DNA of 12,711 nt, taken from contig DIXH01000011.1 in the NCBI GenBank assembly GCA_002428605.1, positions 1 to 12,711 on the forward strand, read 5' to 3'. Below, piece after piece: positions 1 through 6,058 of this stretch (within the stretch, counting starts at the first letter, position 1; each line of letters starts with the position of its first letter). The notes under the pieces are model-generated. The model had not been told where the DNA came from, did no database searches, and was given only the letters and a program-made list of their open reading frames with translations. This stretch comes from Clostridiaceae bacterium UBA6085. Lineage in GTDB: Bacteria > Bacillota > Clostridia > Clostridiales > Clostridiaceae. A program made the translations under genes and the position numbers.

Positions 1-134
1 TAAGGATTGTATGAAGAGCCCGTTGCCTTAATAGGGCACGACGGGTTCTGTGAGGGGCAGAGACAGAACCTCACGAATAATATAAACAAATATATGTATA
101 AGTGAGGTGAAAGTCGAGCTGTCTACTCGAAAAT
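1..134 (+). ncRNA. Group II intron 3' end (domains V and VI), partial
   Basis: The stretch 16-48 folds as a group II intron domain V. The 8-bp lower stem is 16-23 with 41-48 and carries the AGC triad at 17-19. A two-base CG bulge lies at 39-40, and the upper stem pairs 24-29 with 33-38. Domain VI follows: 61-66 (AGACAG) pairs with 119-124 (CTGTCT). G60 pairs with C126, leaving A125 bulged as a candidate branch point 8 nt before a terminal AT at 133-134. A second nested stem, 68-74 with 102-108, caps it. The upper part of domain V is one base shorter than usual and lacks a clear GNRA tetraloop, so the intron may be decaying. The intron-encoded reverse transcriptase would lie left of the window. 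The exact 3' end is uncertain by a few bases. Confidence 0.65.
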
Positions 135-137
135 AGC

Positions 138-602
138 ATGCCAATGGTAAAGAATCATGTGCGATTATCAGCAACCGACAGAAAAAAGTTGCAAGACCTG
201 ATTTCTAAGGGTAGTGCTACAGCTAAATCAATCATGCACGCAAATATCCTGCTGGCAACTGACGAAAACAACCCCAAAGGCCGAATGAGCGAAACAGAAG
301 CAGCAGAGATTTTTAATGTGTCAAAACAGACTGTTCACAACATCCGACAGCGATACTCTGAAGCTGGATTAGATGCAGCTATCAGCAGGAAGAAGAGGGA
401 TACTCCTCCAATACCAGCCAAAATCACAGGTGATGTAGAAGCACACATTATTGCCTTGAGCTGCAGTGCCCCTCCATCAGGCCGAAGCAAGTGGACTCTT
501 CGACTTCTTGCCGACAAGGCCGTTGAGCTGGAAATTATAGAAAGTATCTCCTATGTTGCTGTAGGGGAACTCCTAAAAAAAACGAACTCAAACCCCACTT
601 GA
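138..602 (+). CDS. IS630-family transposase, N-terminal part (ORF A)
   Basis: This 154-residue product is the DNA-binding half of an IS630 transposase. After a basic N terminus it has a helix-turn-helix at about residues 50-72 (an ETEAAEIFNVSKQTVHNIRQ core). A basic linker rich in Arg/Lys follows, then the start of the catalytic domain. The frame runs off at CTA-AAA-AAA-ACG (about 574-585) into a short tail ending at the TGA at 600-602. One base back, the same DNA reads ELLKKNELKPHLKKCW, the expected IS630 sequence, and continues into the next ORF. The ATG at 138 lies immediately after the predicted intron 3' end and has no ribosome binding site close to it. The GAGGTG at 104-109 is too far away, so the native translation signal may have been in the DNA separated off by the intron. 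A second in-frame ATG is at 144. Confidence 0.8.
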   Translation: MPMVKNHVRLSATDRKKLQDLISKGSATAKSIMHANILLATDENNPKGRMSETEAAEIFNVSKQTVHNIRQRYSEAGLDAAISRKKRDTPPIPAKITGDVEAHIIALSCSAPPSGRSKWTLRLLADKAVELEIIESISYVAVGELLKKTNSNPT

Positions 603-1279
603 AAAAATGCTGGGTCATAGCCCCACAGCAAAATGCAGCCTTTGTTGCATGCATGGAAGATGTATTGGATGTCTATCAGCAACCATACGATCCAGAATGT
701 CCGGTTATTTGTATGGATGAAAAGCCATATCAGTTGCTTGGTGAAACCAGAAATCCCATACCTATGAAACGTGGACGACCAAAACGAGAAGATGATGAAT
801 ATGTCCGCAACGGTACCTGTTGTATCTTCCTGTTTACTGAAGCATTGGCGGGATGGCGTCATGCAGAGCCTAAGGAGCATAGGACAAAGGTTGATTGGGC
901 TCACCAAATCCAACGATTACTAGATGTTGACTATCCAGAATGCAAGAAAATTCGTCTTGTCATGGATAATCTGAACACCCATTCAATATCCTCGCTTTAT
1001 GAAGCGTTTCCTCCAGAGATTGCCCGTAACTTGGCCAAGCGGTTGGAGATACACTATACACCCAAACACGGTAGCTGGCTCAATATAGCTGAGATTGAAT
1101 TAAGCGTGATGACCAAGCAATGCCTGGACCGCAGAATCGACAATATCAACTCACTAAGAACTGAACTTGCTGAGTGGGAGATTACACGAAACAGCATTCA
1201 AAAGGGTGTTGACTGGCAGTTTACAACTTCTGATGCCAGAGTGAAGCTTAAGCGGCTTTATCCACAGTTTAAGAGTTAA
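599..1279 (+). CDS. IS630-family transposase, catalytic DDE part (ORF B)
   Basis: This is the catalytic domain of the same transposase, in the -1 frame relative to ORF A. The triad is visible (residue numbers from the TTG at 599): D40 in VICMDEKPY, D123 in RLVMDNLNTHS and E165 in HGSWLNIAEIE. All three are intact. Real translation probably does not start at 599; it would enter from ORF A by -1 slippage on the A8 run at about 575-582, giving one protein of roughly 370-380 residues. If slippage does not occur, the pair is a frameshifted and inactive copy. The stop TAA at 1277-1279 is followed by about 20 nt to the presumed right end of the element. Confidence 0.82.
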   Translation: MKKCWVIAPQQNAAFVACMEDVLDVYQQPYDPECPVICMDEKPYQLLGETRNPIPMKRGRPKREDDEYVRNGTCCIFLFTEALAGWRHAEPKEHRTKVDWAHQIQRLLDVDYPECKKIRLVMDNLNTHSISSLYEAFPPEIARNLAKRLEIHYTPKHGSWLNIAEIELSVMTKQCLDRRIDNINSLRTELAEWEITRNSIQKGVDWQFTTSDARVKLKRLYPQFKS

Positions 1280-1297
1280 CAAAGTACTAGAACAAAA

Positions 1298-1579
1298 TAT
1301 AACCAGGTTGCAAACTATATCTATCTCGACACACAAGTCAACAAAGCAATAAGTGATGACTCACCAAATGTATACTTTGCAAAAGTCCATAATCAGTGCC
1401 AAAATGGCGAAGTTGGGCTTGGCAACATTAAAGACAGTGTGCTTCTTGCAAACAATTTAGCAGAAAACTGCATTCCCTGTAATATCTCAAATATGGATTT
1501 CAGCAACTATGATGATTTTCTCGTAGAACGAAGAAATCTAATGTCTAAACTGATAGAGAAGTATTACAAAGGACTTTAG
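1298..1579 (+). pseudogene. 3' remnant of a DUF262/GmrSD-like gene, cut by the IS
   Basis: From the bases after the IS to the TAG at 1577-1579 the plus strand is open for about 93 codons, with no start codon of its own. The translation begins NQVANYIYLDTQVNKAIS and ends with NYDDFLVERRNLMSKLIEKY. From memory this resembles the extreme C terminus of DUF262 / GmrSD-type (ParB-like nuclease plus DUF1524) proteins, which function in phage defence as modification-dependent nucleases. That family call is tentative. The reading frame is clean, so the disruption looks recent compared with the pseudogene beside it. The 5' part of the gene is expected on the far side of the IS and intron, left of the window. 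Confidence 0.5.
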
Positions 1580-1636
1580 GAATTTTGAACTATAGGAAAA
1601 ATATTGCGTGAATGAATCCACAGGCTTCCTTTCGCA

Positions 1637-2013
1637 TTATGCGTAATGAGCGCCTTCCTTACCACCTCTATTCACTTTTCTATAAGCAGCTTGTTCATCT
1701 TGAAGAATAATTCCTTGCAATGGATCTTGAGCCGCGAGAAGGACCTCCATCGGGATTACTCCTTTTCTCCACCCAGATTCAGATGAATCATATTTGTGAT
1801 GATCTTAGCACCATTTCCATAGCGATAGTTGTGAGGAAACATAGTTCAAGTGACATTCTTACTTTCAAAATGCCTGTTTATCAGGTCCAAGTATATAATG
1901 GAGAGACCACCGAGTTTTATGATGTGCTAAATTTTGATAGGTAAGATCTGTAACCACTACAAGGACATCAGGCTCTATGATTACTGGTGCTCCGATGTCA
2001 TCGTAATAAATAA
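1637..2013 (-). pseudogene. Decayed copy of the 2-oxoacid oxidoreductase gamma subunit gene
   Basis: Read on the minus strand, this stretch aligns along its whole length with the last two thirds of the intact gamma-subunit gene at 2499-3044. Twenty bases are identical (1957-1976 and 2831-2850), and recognisable protein segments remain, for example YDDIGAPVIIEPDVLVV and GVIPMEVLLAA. Several frameshifts and in-frame stops break it. About 55 N-terminal codons are missing, although weak similarity may continue to about 2030. Similarity extends past the stop into one arm of the terminator (about 1623-1640 against 2483-2501). Copy and original therefore derive from a duplication of the whole operon tail, or from an older second operon. 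It cannot encode a functional subunit. Confidence 0.85.
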
Positions 2014-2086
2014 AGGCTTAACAATTGGTTTCTAAGATAATTTTACTTTATAAATGCTTATCTACTTTCTTTAAACCTTATTTCAG

Positions 2087-2115
2087 TTGGATTATTTTCG
2101 CAGCTAATCTATAAT
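2087..2115 (+). promoter_or_regulatory. Candidate sigma-A promoter for the CxxC protein gene
   Basis: A perfect TATAAT lies at 2110-2115, with TTGGAT at 2087-2092 and a 17-bp spacer. The -35 box matches TTGACA at only three positions, but the -10 box and spacing are ideal. The stretch is AT-rich and lies 49 nt before a GGAGGAGG ribosome binding site. Confidence 0.5.
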
Positions 2116-2155
2116 ATATATAAGTGTCTATACTTGAAATCCAATATGTTTCATC

Positions 2156-2464
2156 GTGCTTTTGGAGGAGGTGGAAACCATACAGAAATGTCAGAAATGC
2201 TCCACGCAATTCACGTGGAAAGCCATACAGAAGTCCTTGCTCTGGGGGTACAAGCCAATAAGCTGTTCAAGCTGCTGCAGCACCCATGATATAACCTTCC
2301 TGTCGAGGATTGGGTTGGTCCTTTTCACCACTGCCATTCCCATGCTGCTAGTCTTCAATCCGATCATGACCCTCAGGATAGAATATGAAATAGCTATCTA
2401 TCTGCTTTGGGTAGCAATTGTCGTTTGTATCGCTCCGCTGTTTGTTAAGTACAAAATCATATGA
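2156..2464 (+). CDS. Small CxxC-(21)-CxxC membrane protein (cxxc_20_cxxc family)
   Basis: This predicted protein of about 94-102 residues has two Cys pairs near its N terminus (C12/C15 and C37/C40, numbered from the GTG at 2156). These are probably a zinc-ribbon-like metal site. Two hydrophobic segments follow at about residues 51-71 and 78-97, and the C terminus is short and basic. The pattern matches the Firmicutes family named cxxc_20_cxxc (TIGR04104), whose function is unknown. The start is odd. The coordinate given is the longest frame with an accepted start codon (GTG at 2156), but that codon has no ribosome binding site. The strong GGAGGAGG at 2164-2171 lies 8 nt before an in-frame ATA at 2180, and a protein starting there (M-QKCQKC) would fit the family better. 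So the gene either uses AUA or has lost its ATG. It is a single-gene unit ending 3 nt before the terminator at 2468. Confidence 0.75.
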   Translation: MLLEEVETIQKCQKCSTQFTWKAIQKSLLWGYKPISCSSCCSTHDITFLSRIGLVLFTTAIPMLLVFNPIMTLRIEYEIAIYLLWVAIVVCIAPLFVKYKII

Positions 2465-2467
2465 ACT

Positions 2468-2496
2468 AAAAAGGAAGCCAAGTTGGCTTCCTTTTT
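2468..2496. terminator. Bidirectional intrinsic terminator between convergent genes
   Basis: The stem is perfect: 2468-2479 (AAAAAGGAAGCC) pairs with 2485-2496 (GGCTTCCTTTTT), with AAGTT as loop. The A-tract and T-tract sit on the two flanks, so it works in both directions. It ends the CxxC protein gene on the plus strand and the oxidoreductase operon on the minus strand, whose stop codon is at 2499-2501. Confidence 0.9.
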
Positions 2497-2498
2497 CA

Positions 2499-3044
2499 TT
2501 ATGCTGTAACGAGTTCCTTCCTTACAGCCTCTATTCCCTTTTCTATTGCCAGCTTGTTCATCTCGAAGAATGATTCCTTGCCATGCTCCTTAAGTGAAGC
2601 CAGAAGGACATCCATAGGTATCACACCTATCTTCTCGACCACGGCTCCAAGGAGTATCATGTTGGCTATGGTCTTGGCTCCTATTTCTGAAGCTATAGTC
2701 TGGGAAGGTATCCTTATTTCAGTGACATCCTTCCTTTCAACTTCCCTGTTTACCAGGTCGCTGTCAACGATGATGAGGCCGCCGGGCTTTACGATATGCT
2801 CAAACTTGTCCAGTGAAGGCCTGTTCATGACTACAAGGACATCAGGCTCTGTGATCACCGGAGCTCCGATATCATCGTCAGAAAGGATTACCGAACAGTT
2901 TGCTGTTCCTCCCCTCATCTCTGGACCGTAGGATGGACACCATGATACATGCAGTCCGTCATCCATTCCGCCATAAGCAAGGAACTTTCCCATGGACATT
3001 ATACCCTGACCGCCGAAGCCGGCGAAAAGTATCTCATAGGTCAT
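2499..3044 (-). CDS. 2-oxoacid:ferredoxin oxidoreductase, gamma subunit
   Basis: This 181-residue protein is of the POR/KOR gamma type (COG1014), the subunit that completes the CoA-dependent oxidative decarboxylation complex in the cytoplasm. It opens with the family's glycine-rich signature FAGFGGQGIM (about residues 7-16) and has the conserved GPEMRGGTANC (about 41-51). Length is normal for the family. Its ATG overlaps the stop of the beta subunit by 4 nt (ATGA), with AGGAGG 10 nt before it, which indicates translational coupling. It is the last gene of the operon and is followed by the terminator at 2468-2496. A ruined second copy lies at 1637-2013. Confidence 0.9.
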   Translation of the reverse strand: MTYEILFAGFGGQGIMSMGKFLAYGGMDDGLHVSWCPSYGPEMRGGTANCSVILSDDDIGAPVITEPDVLVVMNRPSLDKFEHIVKPGGLIIVDSDLVNREVERKDVTEIRIPSQTIASEIGAKTIANMILLGAVVEKIGVIPMDVLLASLKEHGKESFFEMNKLAIEKGIEAVRKELVTA

Positions 3045-3817
3045 TTCGCTTCAACCTCCTTGACTGCATCCATATCCTTTACAACGCCAAGAGGATAGTA
3101 TGGAATCATATTCTCCCTGAGCCACTTGAGGCTCTCCTCAGTGCTGAGGCCCCAGTTGGTCGGGCATATTGAAAGTACTTCAATCAGATTGAAGCCCTTT
3201 CCTGCGATGGCATTCTCGAAGGCCTTCTTTATAGCCTTCTTGGCCTTCGCGACTGCAGCCACCTTGTCTACAGATACTCTCTCGACATAGTGTGCTCCGT
3301 CAAGCTGAGCAACCATCTCGGAGAACCTTATGGGGAACCCCTGGGTCTTTACATCCCTTCCATATGGCGAGGTCTCAGTGACCTGACCTGGAAGAGTTGT
3401 AGGAGCCATCTGTCCGCCAGTCATGCCGTATATGCAGTTGTTTACGAAAATGGTTACTATCTTCTCGCCTCTTGCTGCTATATGCACTGCCTCAGCAGTA
3501 CCGATTGCTGCAAGGTCGCCGTCTCCCTGGTAGGTGAACACTATCTTATCGGGATTTGCCCTCTTTATTCCTGTAGCTACAGCAGGTGCCCTTCCGTGGG
3601 CAGCCTCGAACATGTCGCAGGCAAAGTAGTCGTATGCAAGTACGGAGCATCCGACAGGAGCTACTCCTATTGTCTTGTCAATGATATCAAGCTCCTCAAG
3701 CACCTCTCCCACAAGCCTGTGGATGATGCCATGGGTACAGCCCGGGCAATAATGGGTGGGAACATCGAGCATGCCGGTTGTCGGCTTGAAAAGCACCTTC
3801 ATTTCCTGGTTTTCCAT
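3041..3817 (-). CDS. 2-oxoacid:ferredoxin oxidoreductase, beta (TPP-binding) subunit
   Basis: This 258-residue subunit holds thiamine diphosphate and catalyses decarboxylation of the 2-oxoacid. CPGCTHG is at residues 24-30. The TPP/Mg motif begins GDGD at 98-101 and closes with NN at 126-127, followed by YGMTGGQ. C24, C27 and C57, together with a later Cys, are the usual candidates for a [4Fe-4S] cluster in subunits of this class. The start ATG at 3817 follows a GGGGAGGGG that overlaps the end of the alpha gene, and only one base lies between the two coding regions. The substrate cannot be read from the motifs. The neighbouring ptb and buk genes favour a branched-chain 2-oxoacid such as 2-oxoisovalerate over 2-oxoglutarate or pyruvate. 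Confidence 0.9.
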   Translation of the reverse strand: MENQEMKVLFKPTTGMLDVPTHYCPGCTHGIIHRLVGEVLEELDIIDKTIGVAPVGCSVLAYDYFACDMFEAAHGRAPAVATGIKRANPDKIVFTYQGDGDLAAIGTAEAVHIAARGEKIVTIFVNNCIYGMTGGQMAPTTLPGQVTETSPYGRDVKTQGFPIRFSEMVAQLDGAHYVERVSVDKVAAVAKAKKAIKKAFENAIAGKGFNLIEVLSICPTNWGLSTEESLKWLRENMIPYYPLGVVKDMDAVKEVEAK

Positions 3818-3818
3818 G

Positions 3819-4886
3819 TTATCCCCTCCCCGTTATTTCTCTTACTTTTTTCATGATGTCCTTCGGCTCAGGAATCATGCCGCCAGACCTTCCGTAGAAG
3901 TATACAGGCTTCTGGCCCTCGACAGAGAGCCTTACGTCCTCTACCATCTGGCCTTCGCTCATCTCTACGCTCAGGTATCCGTACTTCACGTCCTTCACTG
4001 TCTCAGTGAATGCCTTGACAGGGAACGGCCAGAGCGTTATGGGCCTTATCAGTCCAAGGTTCAGGCCTTCAGCCTTCGCCATCTTTATTACATTCTTGCA
4101 TATCCTTGATGTGGTGCCATAAGCGACCATGATCAGGTCTGCATTTTCCGTGTTGAACGATTCGTACCTTGTCTCGTTCTCCTTCATCTTTTTGAACTTA
4201 GCCTGAAGATGGTGGTTATGCACTTCAAGCTCTTCAGACTTCAGGTAAAGGGAATTCACCACATTATGGGTAGCCCTGCCATTCCTGCCGTTAGCAGCCC
4301 ATGTCTTTTCAGGAAGGACCCTTGTCGTGGTCCTTTCCTTGAATTCAACAGGCTCCATCATCTGGCCAAGCATACCGTCACCCATTACCATTACAGGGGA
4401 CTTGTACTCATCAGCAACATCAAAGGCCTCCTGGATAAGGTCTACCATCTCCTGTATCGATGCCGGAGCATATACCGGCATGTTGTAGTCCCCGTGTCCG
4501 CCGCCCTTTGTAGCCTGGAAATAGTCCGACTGCGCTGGCTGTATGCTTCCGAGACCCGGGCCGCCTCTCACGATGTTTATGATGAGGCACGGGAGCTCAG
4601 CTCCTGCAAGATATGAGATTCCTTCAGCCTTGAGGCTTATTCCAGGTGAAGACGAGCTTGTCATGCACCTTACTCCGGTACCTGCCGCACCGTATACCAT
4701 GTTTATGGCCGAAACCTCACTTTCAGCCTGCAGGAACACCCTTCCAAGAAGAGGCATCTTCCTTGCCATATATGCCGCGACCTCAGTCTGCGGAGTAATC
4801 GGATATCCGAAGAAGCACGTGCAGTTCGCTCTGATGGCAGCCTCACCTATTGCTTCATTCCCTTTCATGAGAACCTTCTCGCTCAA
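3819..4886 (-). CDS. vorB: 2-oxoacid:ferredoxin oxidoreductase, alpha subunit (VorB-like)
   Basis: This is the alpha subunit (COG0674), which contributes to the TPP site and CoA binding. The pyrimidine-domain motif GYPITPQTE is near residue 27, and the Gly-rich segments RGGPGLGSIQPAQSDY and GGGHGDY follow. Length is about 355 residues, normal for the separate-subunit bacterial enzymes. The frame stays open to a GTG at 4895, but that codon abuts the AGGGGG. The TTG at 4886 lies 8 nt after it and gives MSEKVLMKGNEAI, which fits the family start, so TTG is chosen. An ATG at 4868 is a third possibility. It sits 12 nt after the delta subunit gene. The NCBI-style name VorB (3-methyl-2-oxobutanoate dehydrogenase subunit) fits the context but is not proof of substrate. 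Confidence 0.88.
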   Translation of the reverse strand: MSEKVLMKGNEAIGEAAIRANCTCFFGYPITPQTEVAAYMARKMPLLGRVFLQAESEVSAINMVYGAAGTGVRCMTSSSSPGISLKAEGISYLAGAELPCLIINIVRGGPGLGSIQPAQSDYFQATKGGGHGDYNMPVYAPASIQEMVDLIQEAFDVADEYKSPVMVMGDGMLGQMMEPVEFKERTTTRVLPEKTWAANGRNGRATHNVVNSLYLKSEELEVHNHHLQAKFKKMKENETRYESFNTENADLIMVAYGTTSRICKNVIKMAKAEGLNLGLIRPITLWPFPVKAFTETVKDVKYGYLSVEMSEGQMVEDVRLSVEGQKPVYFYGRSGGMIPEPKDIMKKVREITGRG

Positions 4887-4898
4887 TTTCCCCACCCC

Positions 4899-5108
4899 CT
4901 ATTTATACACTGTGATGCAAAGATCTGGACACATTCTTCCGCATGATGTGCATCCTATGCACTTCTGCATGAGCTCCTCCGGTATCCCCGCCGGCCTGTA
5001 GCCCTTCTCGTTGATCCTCTCCGTGAAGGATATTATCTTCACAGGACAAGCTATTACGCACTGGCCGCAGCTCTTGCACCTTTCTTCCCTGAACACTACT
5101 TTTGGCAT
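4899..5108 (-). CDS. 2-oxoacid:ferredoxin oxidoreductase, delta subunit (2[4Fe-4S] ferredoxin-like)
   Basis: This 69-residue electron-transfer subunit has two complete CxxCxxCxxxCP motifs (C11, C14, C17, C21 and C50, C53, C56, C60), each sufficient to bind a [4Fe-4S] cluster. It passes electrons from the TPP active site to free ferredoxin. The start ATG at 5108 follows a GGAGGAG with good spacing, 16 nt after the stop of the upstream ATPase gene. The order delta-alpha-beta-gamma is a standard layout for this enzyme class. Confidence 0.92.
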   Translation of the reverse strand: MPKVVFREERCKSCGQCVIACPVKIISFTERINEKGYRPAGIPEELMQKCIGCTSCGRMCPDLCITVYK

Positions 5109-5124
5109 TTGCTCTCCTCCCTAA

Positions 5125-5787
5125 TTATCGCCATGGTGGCTTCATGTATATGTCTATGGGCAGGATCTCGCCCTTTATCCTTCCTCTGACCTCATCTGCC
5201 AGGTCTCTTCTCACCACTGTGTAGGCAACCGGCAGCCCTGTTGCTTCCGATATCTCAAAGACCTTCTCCTCACCGGATATTATGTCCTCTGCTGTGGTCT
5301 CATAGGACATGTTGGTGTTTGAAATGAGCTTAGTGACCTTCAGCCTTGAGCTTCTCTCGATGCTTTCCATGTACTCCAGGACTGACCTTCCGTCAGACGT
5401 AAGAGGTCTTAAAGTGTTCACAACGAAATACATCTCGTAGGGCTTGTCCTTCAGATGCGCATTGTACTGTCCGAGGACCACAGCACCCATATCGTCTCCG
5501 CCGATGTCCATGATCACGCAGGAATCCTCCCTGTAGAAGGCTCCCGACACCTGACGAGGAACTACCATGAGCTCAGCGTTGGACAGGTGCGGACTGGCAG
5601 ATACCAGCTCGATCCCTTCCGCCTGCAGCTCATCCCTGAAATCCCTTATGCAGAAATAGGGATTCACGATGTCGATGTCCACAAGGACTACCTTTTCCCC
5701 TTCCTTCCTCAGCTTCTTCGACAGGTTCATGGCGATTTCAGACTTGCCGCTGCCGAAGTGCCCGGTTATGATTATAAGCTTTTCCAA
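5125..5787 (-). CDS. P-loop ATPase of the MinD/Mrp-like superfamily, first gene of the oxidoreductase operon
   Basis: This predicted cytoplasmic protein of about 220 residues has a Walker A GHFGSGKS (9-16), a VDIDIVNPYF segment (36-45) typical of SIMIBI-class P-loop proteins, and a Walker B VIMDIGGD (91-98). It lacks the CxxC pair of Mrp/Nbp35 Fe-S carriers. Function is unknown. Being first in the operon and directly followed by the Fe-S subunit gene suggests a role in maturation or control of the oxidoreductase, which is inference. The frame is open to a TTG at 5796, but that codon touches the ribosome binding site (AAGGG). The TTG at 5787, 9 nt further, is preferred and gives MEKLIIITGHFG. 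It may be annotated elsewhere as an ATP-binding or ParA-like protein. Confidence 0.82.
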   Translation of the reverse strand: MEKLIIITGHFGSGKSEIAMNLSKKLRKEGEKVVLVDIDIVNPYFCIRDFRDELQAEGIELVSASPHLSNAELMVVPRQVSGAFYREDSCVIMDIGGDDMGAVVLGQYNAHLKDKPYEMYFVVNTLRPLTSDGRSVLEYMESIERSSRLKVTKLISNTNMSYETTAEDIISGEEKVFEISEATGLPVAYTVVRRDLADEVRGRIKGEILPIDIYMKPPWR

Positions 5788-5840
5788 GTTCTTCAACCCT
5801 TTTTAATATTTATCCGTATTCCGGATGTTTTCCACCTATA

Positions 5841-5870
5841 ATTTTACATTAAAACGGTTACAAAGACCAA
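5841..5870 (-). promoter_or_regulatory. Candidate promoter of the ATPase-oxidoreductase operon
   Basis: On the minus strand TTGGTC (5865-5870) and TAAAAT (5841-5846) are separated by 18 bp. The -10 box matches TATAAT at five of six positions and the -35 box is weak. Transcription would start near 5834, leaving a leader of about 45 nt. The rest of the 262-nt gap (5788-6058) is very AT-rich and holds the dyad at 5940-5956 and the terminator at 6028-6051. I recognise no riboswitch in it. Confidence 0.4.
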
Positions 5871-5939
5871 TTTTTATATTTATTATGAATAGCTCAAAAT
5901 ACCTACGATTTTATGTGCTGCGATTCTTAAAATCTTCTA

Positions 5940-5956
5940 TTTGGCAAAATACCAAA
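5940..5956. promoter_or_regulatory. 17-bp dyad upstream of the oxidoreductase operon
   Basis: TTTGG at 5940-5944 and CCAAA at 5952-5956 form an inverted repeat with a 7-bp centre, about 70 bp upstream of the candidate -35 box. It is the only clear dyad in the AT-rich gap apart from the terminator and a small 5-bp one at 5812-5826. It could be an activator or repressor site, but no known consensus is claimed. Confidence 0.3.
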
Positions 5957-6027
5957 CTTCATTTTAGCAAATTCCTAATATTATATATGTAAATCACAAT
6001 TTCATTAAAACATTATTTTTTTGTATT

Positions 6028-6051
6028 AAAAGGCGGGACAAGTGTCCCGCC
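6028..6051 (-). terminator. Intrinsic terminator after the buk-ptb-buk operon
   Basis: On the minus strand GGCGGGACA and TGTCCCGCC form a perfect 9-bp GC-rich stem (6032-6040 and 6043-6051). Beginning 7 nt after the stop of the last kinase gene, the stem is followed by a short TTTT run. It separates this operon from the oxidoreductase operon downstream. Confidence 0.85.
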
Positions 6052-6058
6052 ATGGAAA

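Larger units (their letters stand above)
135..1298 (+). mobile_element. IS630-family insertion sequence, left end not visible
   Basis: The element is defined by its two-frame transposase (138-1279). The right boundary is placed near the TATA at 1298-1301 because the reading frame of an unrelated host-type gene resumes there and IS630 elements insert at TA. That boundary is an inference: I found no convincing inverted repeat matching the left side. The left side is explained if the group II intron ending at about 134 is inserted inside the IS, so that the real left end lies outside the window. Base composition is richer in A+T than the minus-strand operons further right. Confidence 0.6.

Noticed and set aside
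1280..1300. Possible right inverted repeat of the IS630 around the AGTACT motif
   Set aside because: No matching sequence is found in the left 137 bases, so an inverted-repeat call is not supported.
1720..1944. Plus-strand open frame of 74 codons
   Set aside because: It lies antisense to the decayed gamma-subunit copy, and its sequence is explained by that alignment.
3290..4109. Long plus-strand open frames opposite the beta and alpha subunit genes
   Set aside because: They are shadows of strongly supported minus-strand genes with motifs, ribosome binding sites and tight spacing. Their translations show no family features.
4895..4895. GTG at 4895 as start of the alpha subunit
   Set aside because: It directly abuts the AGGGGG ribosome binding site; the TTG at 4886 has 8-nt spacing and fits the family N terminus.
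5797..6027. Possible riboswitch or T-box leader before the ATPase gene
   Set aside because: No T-box sequence, terminator/antiterminator pair or known aptamer core is recognisable on the minus strand; the region is simply AT-rich.
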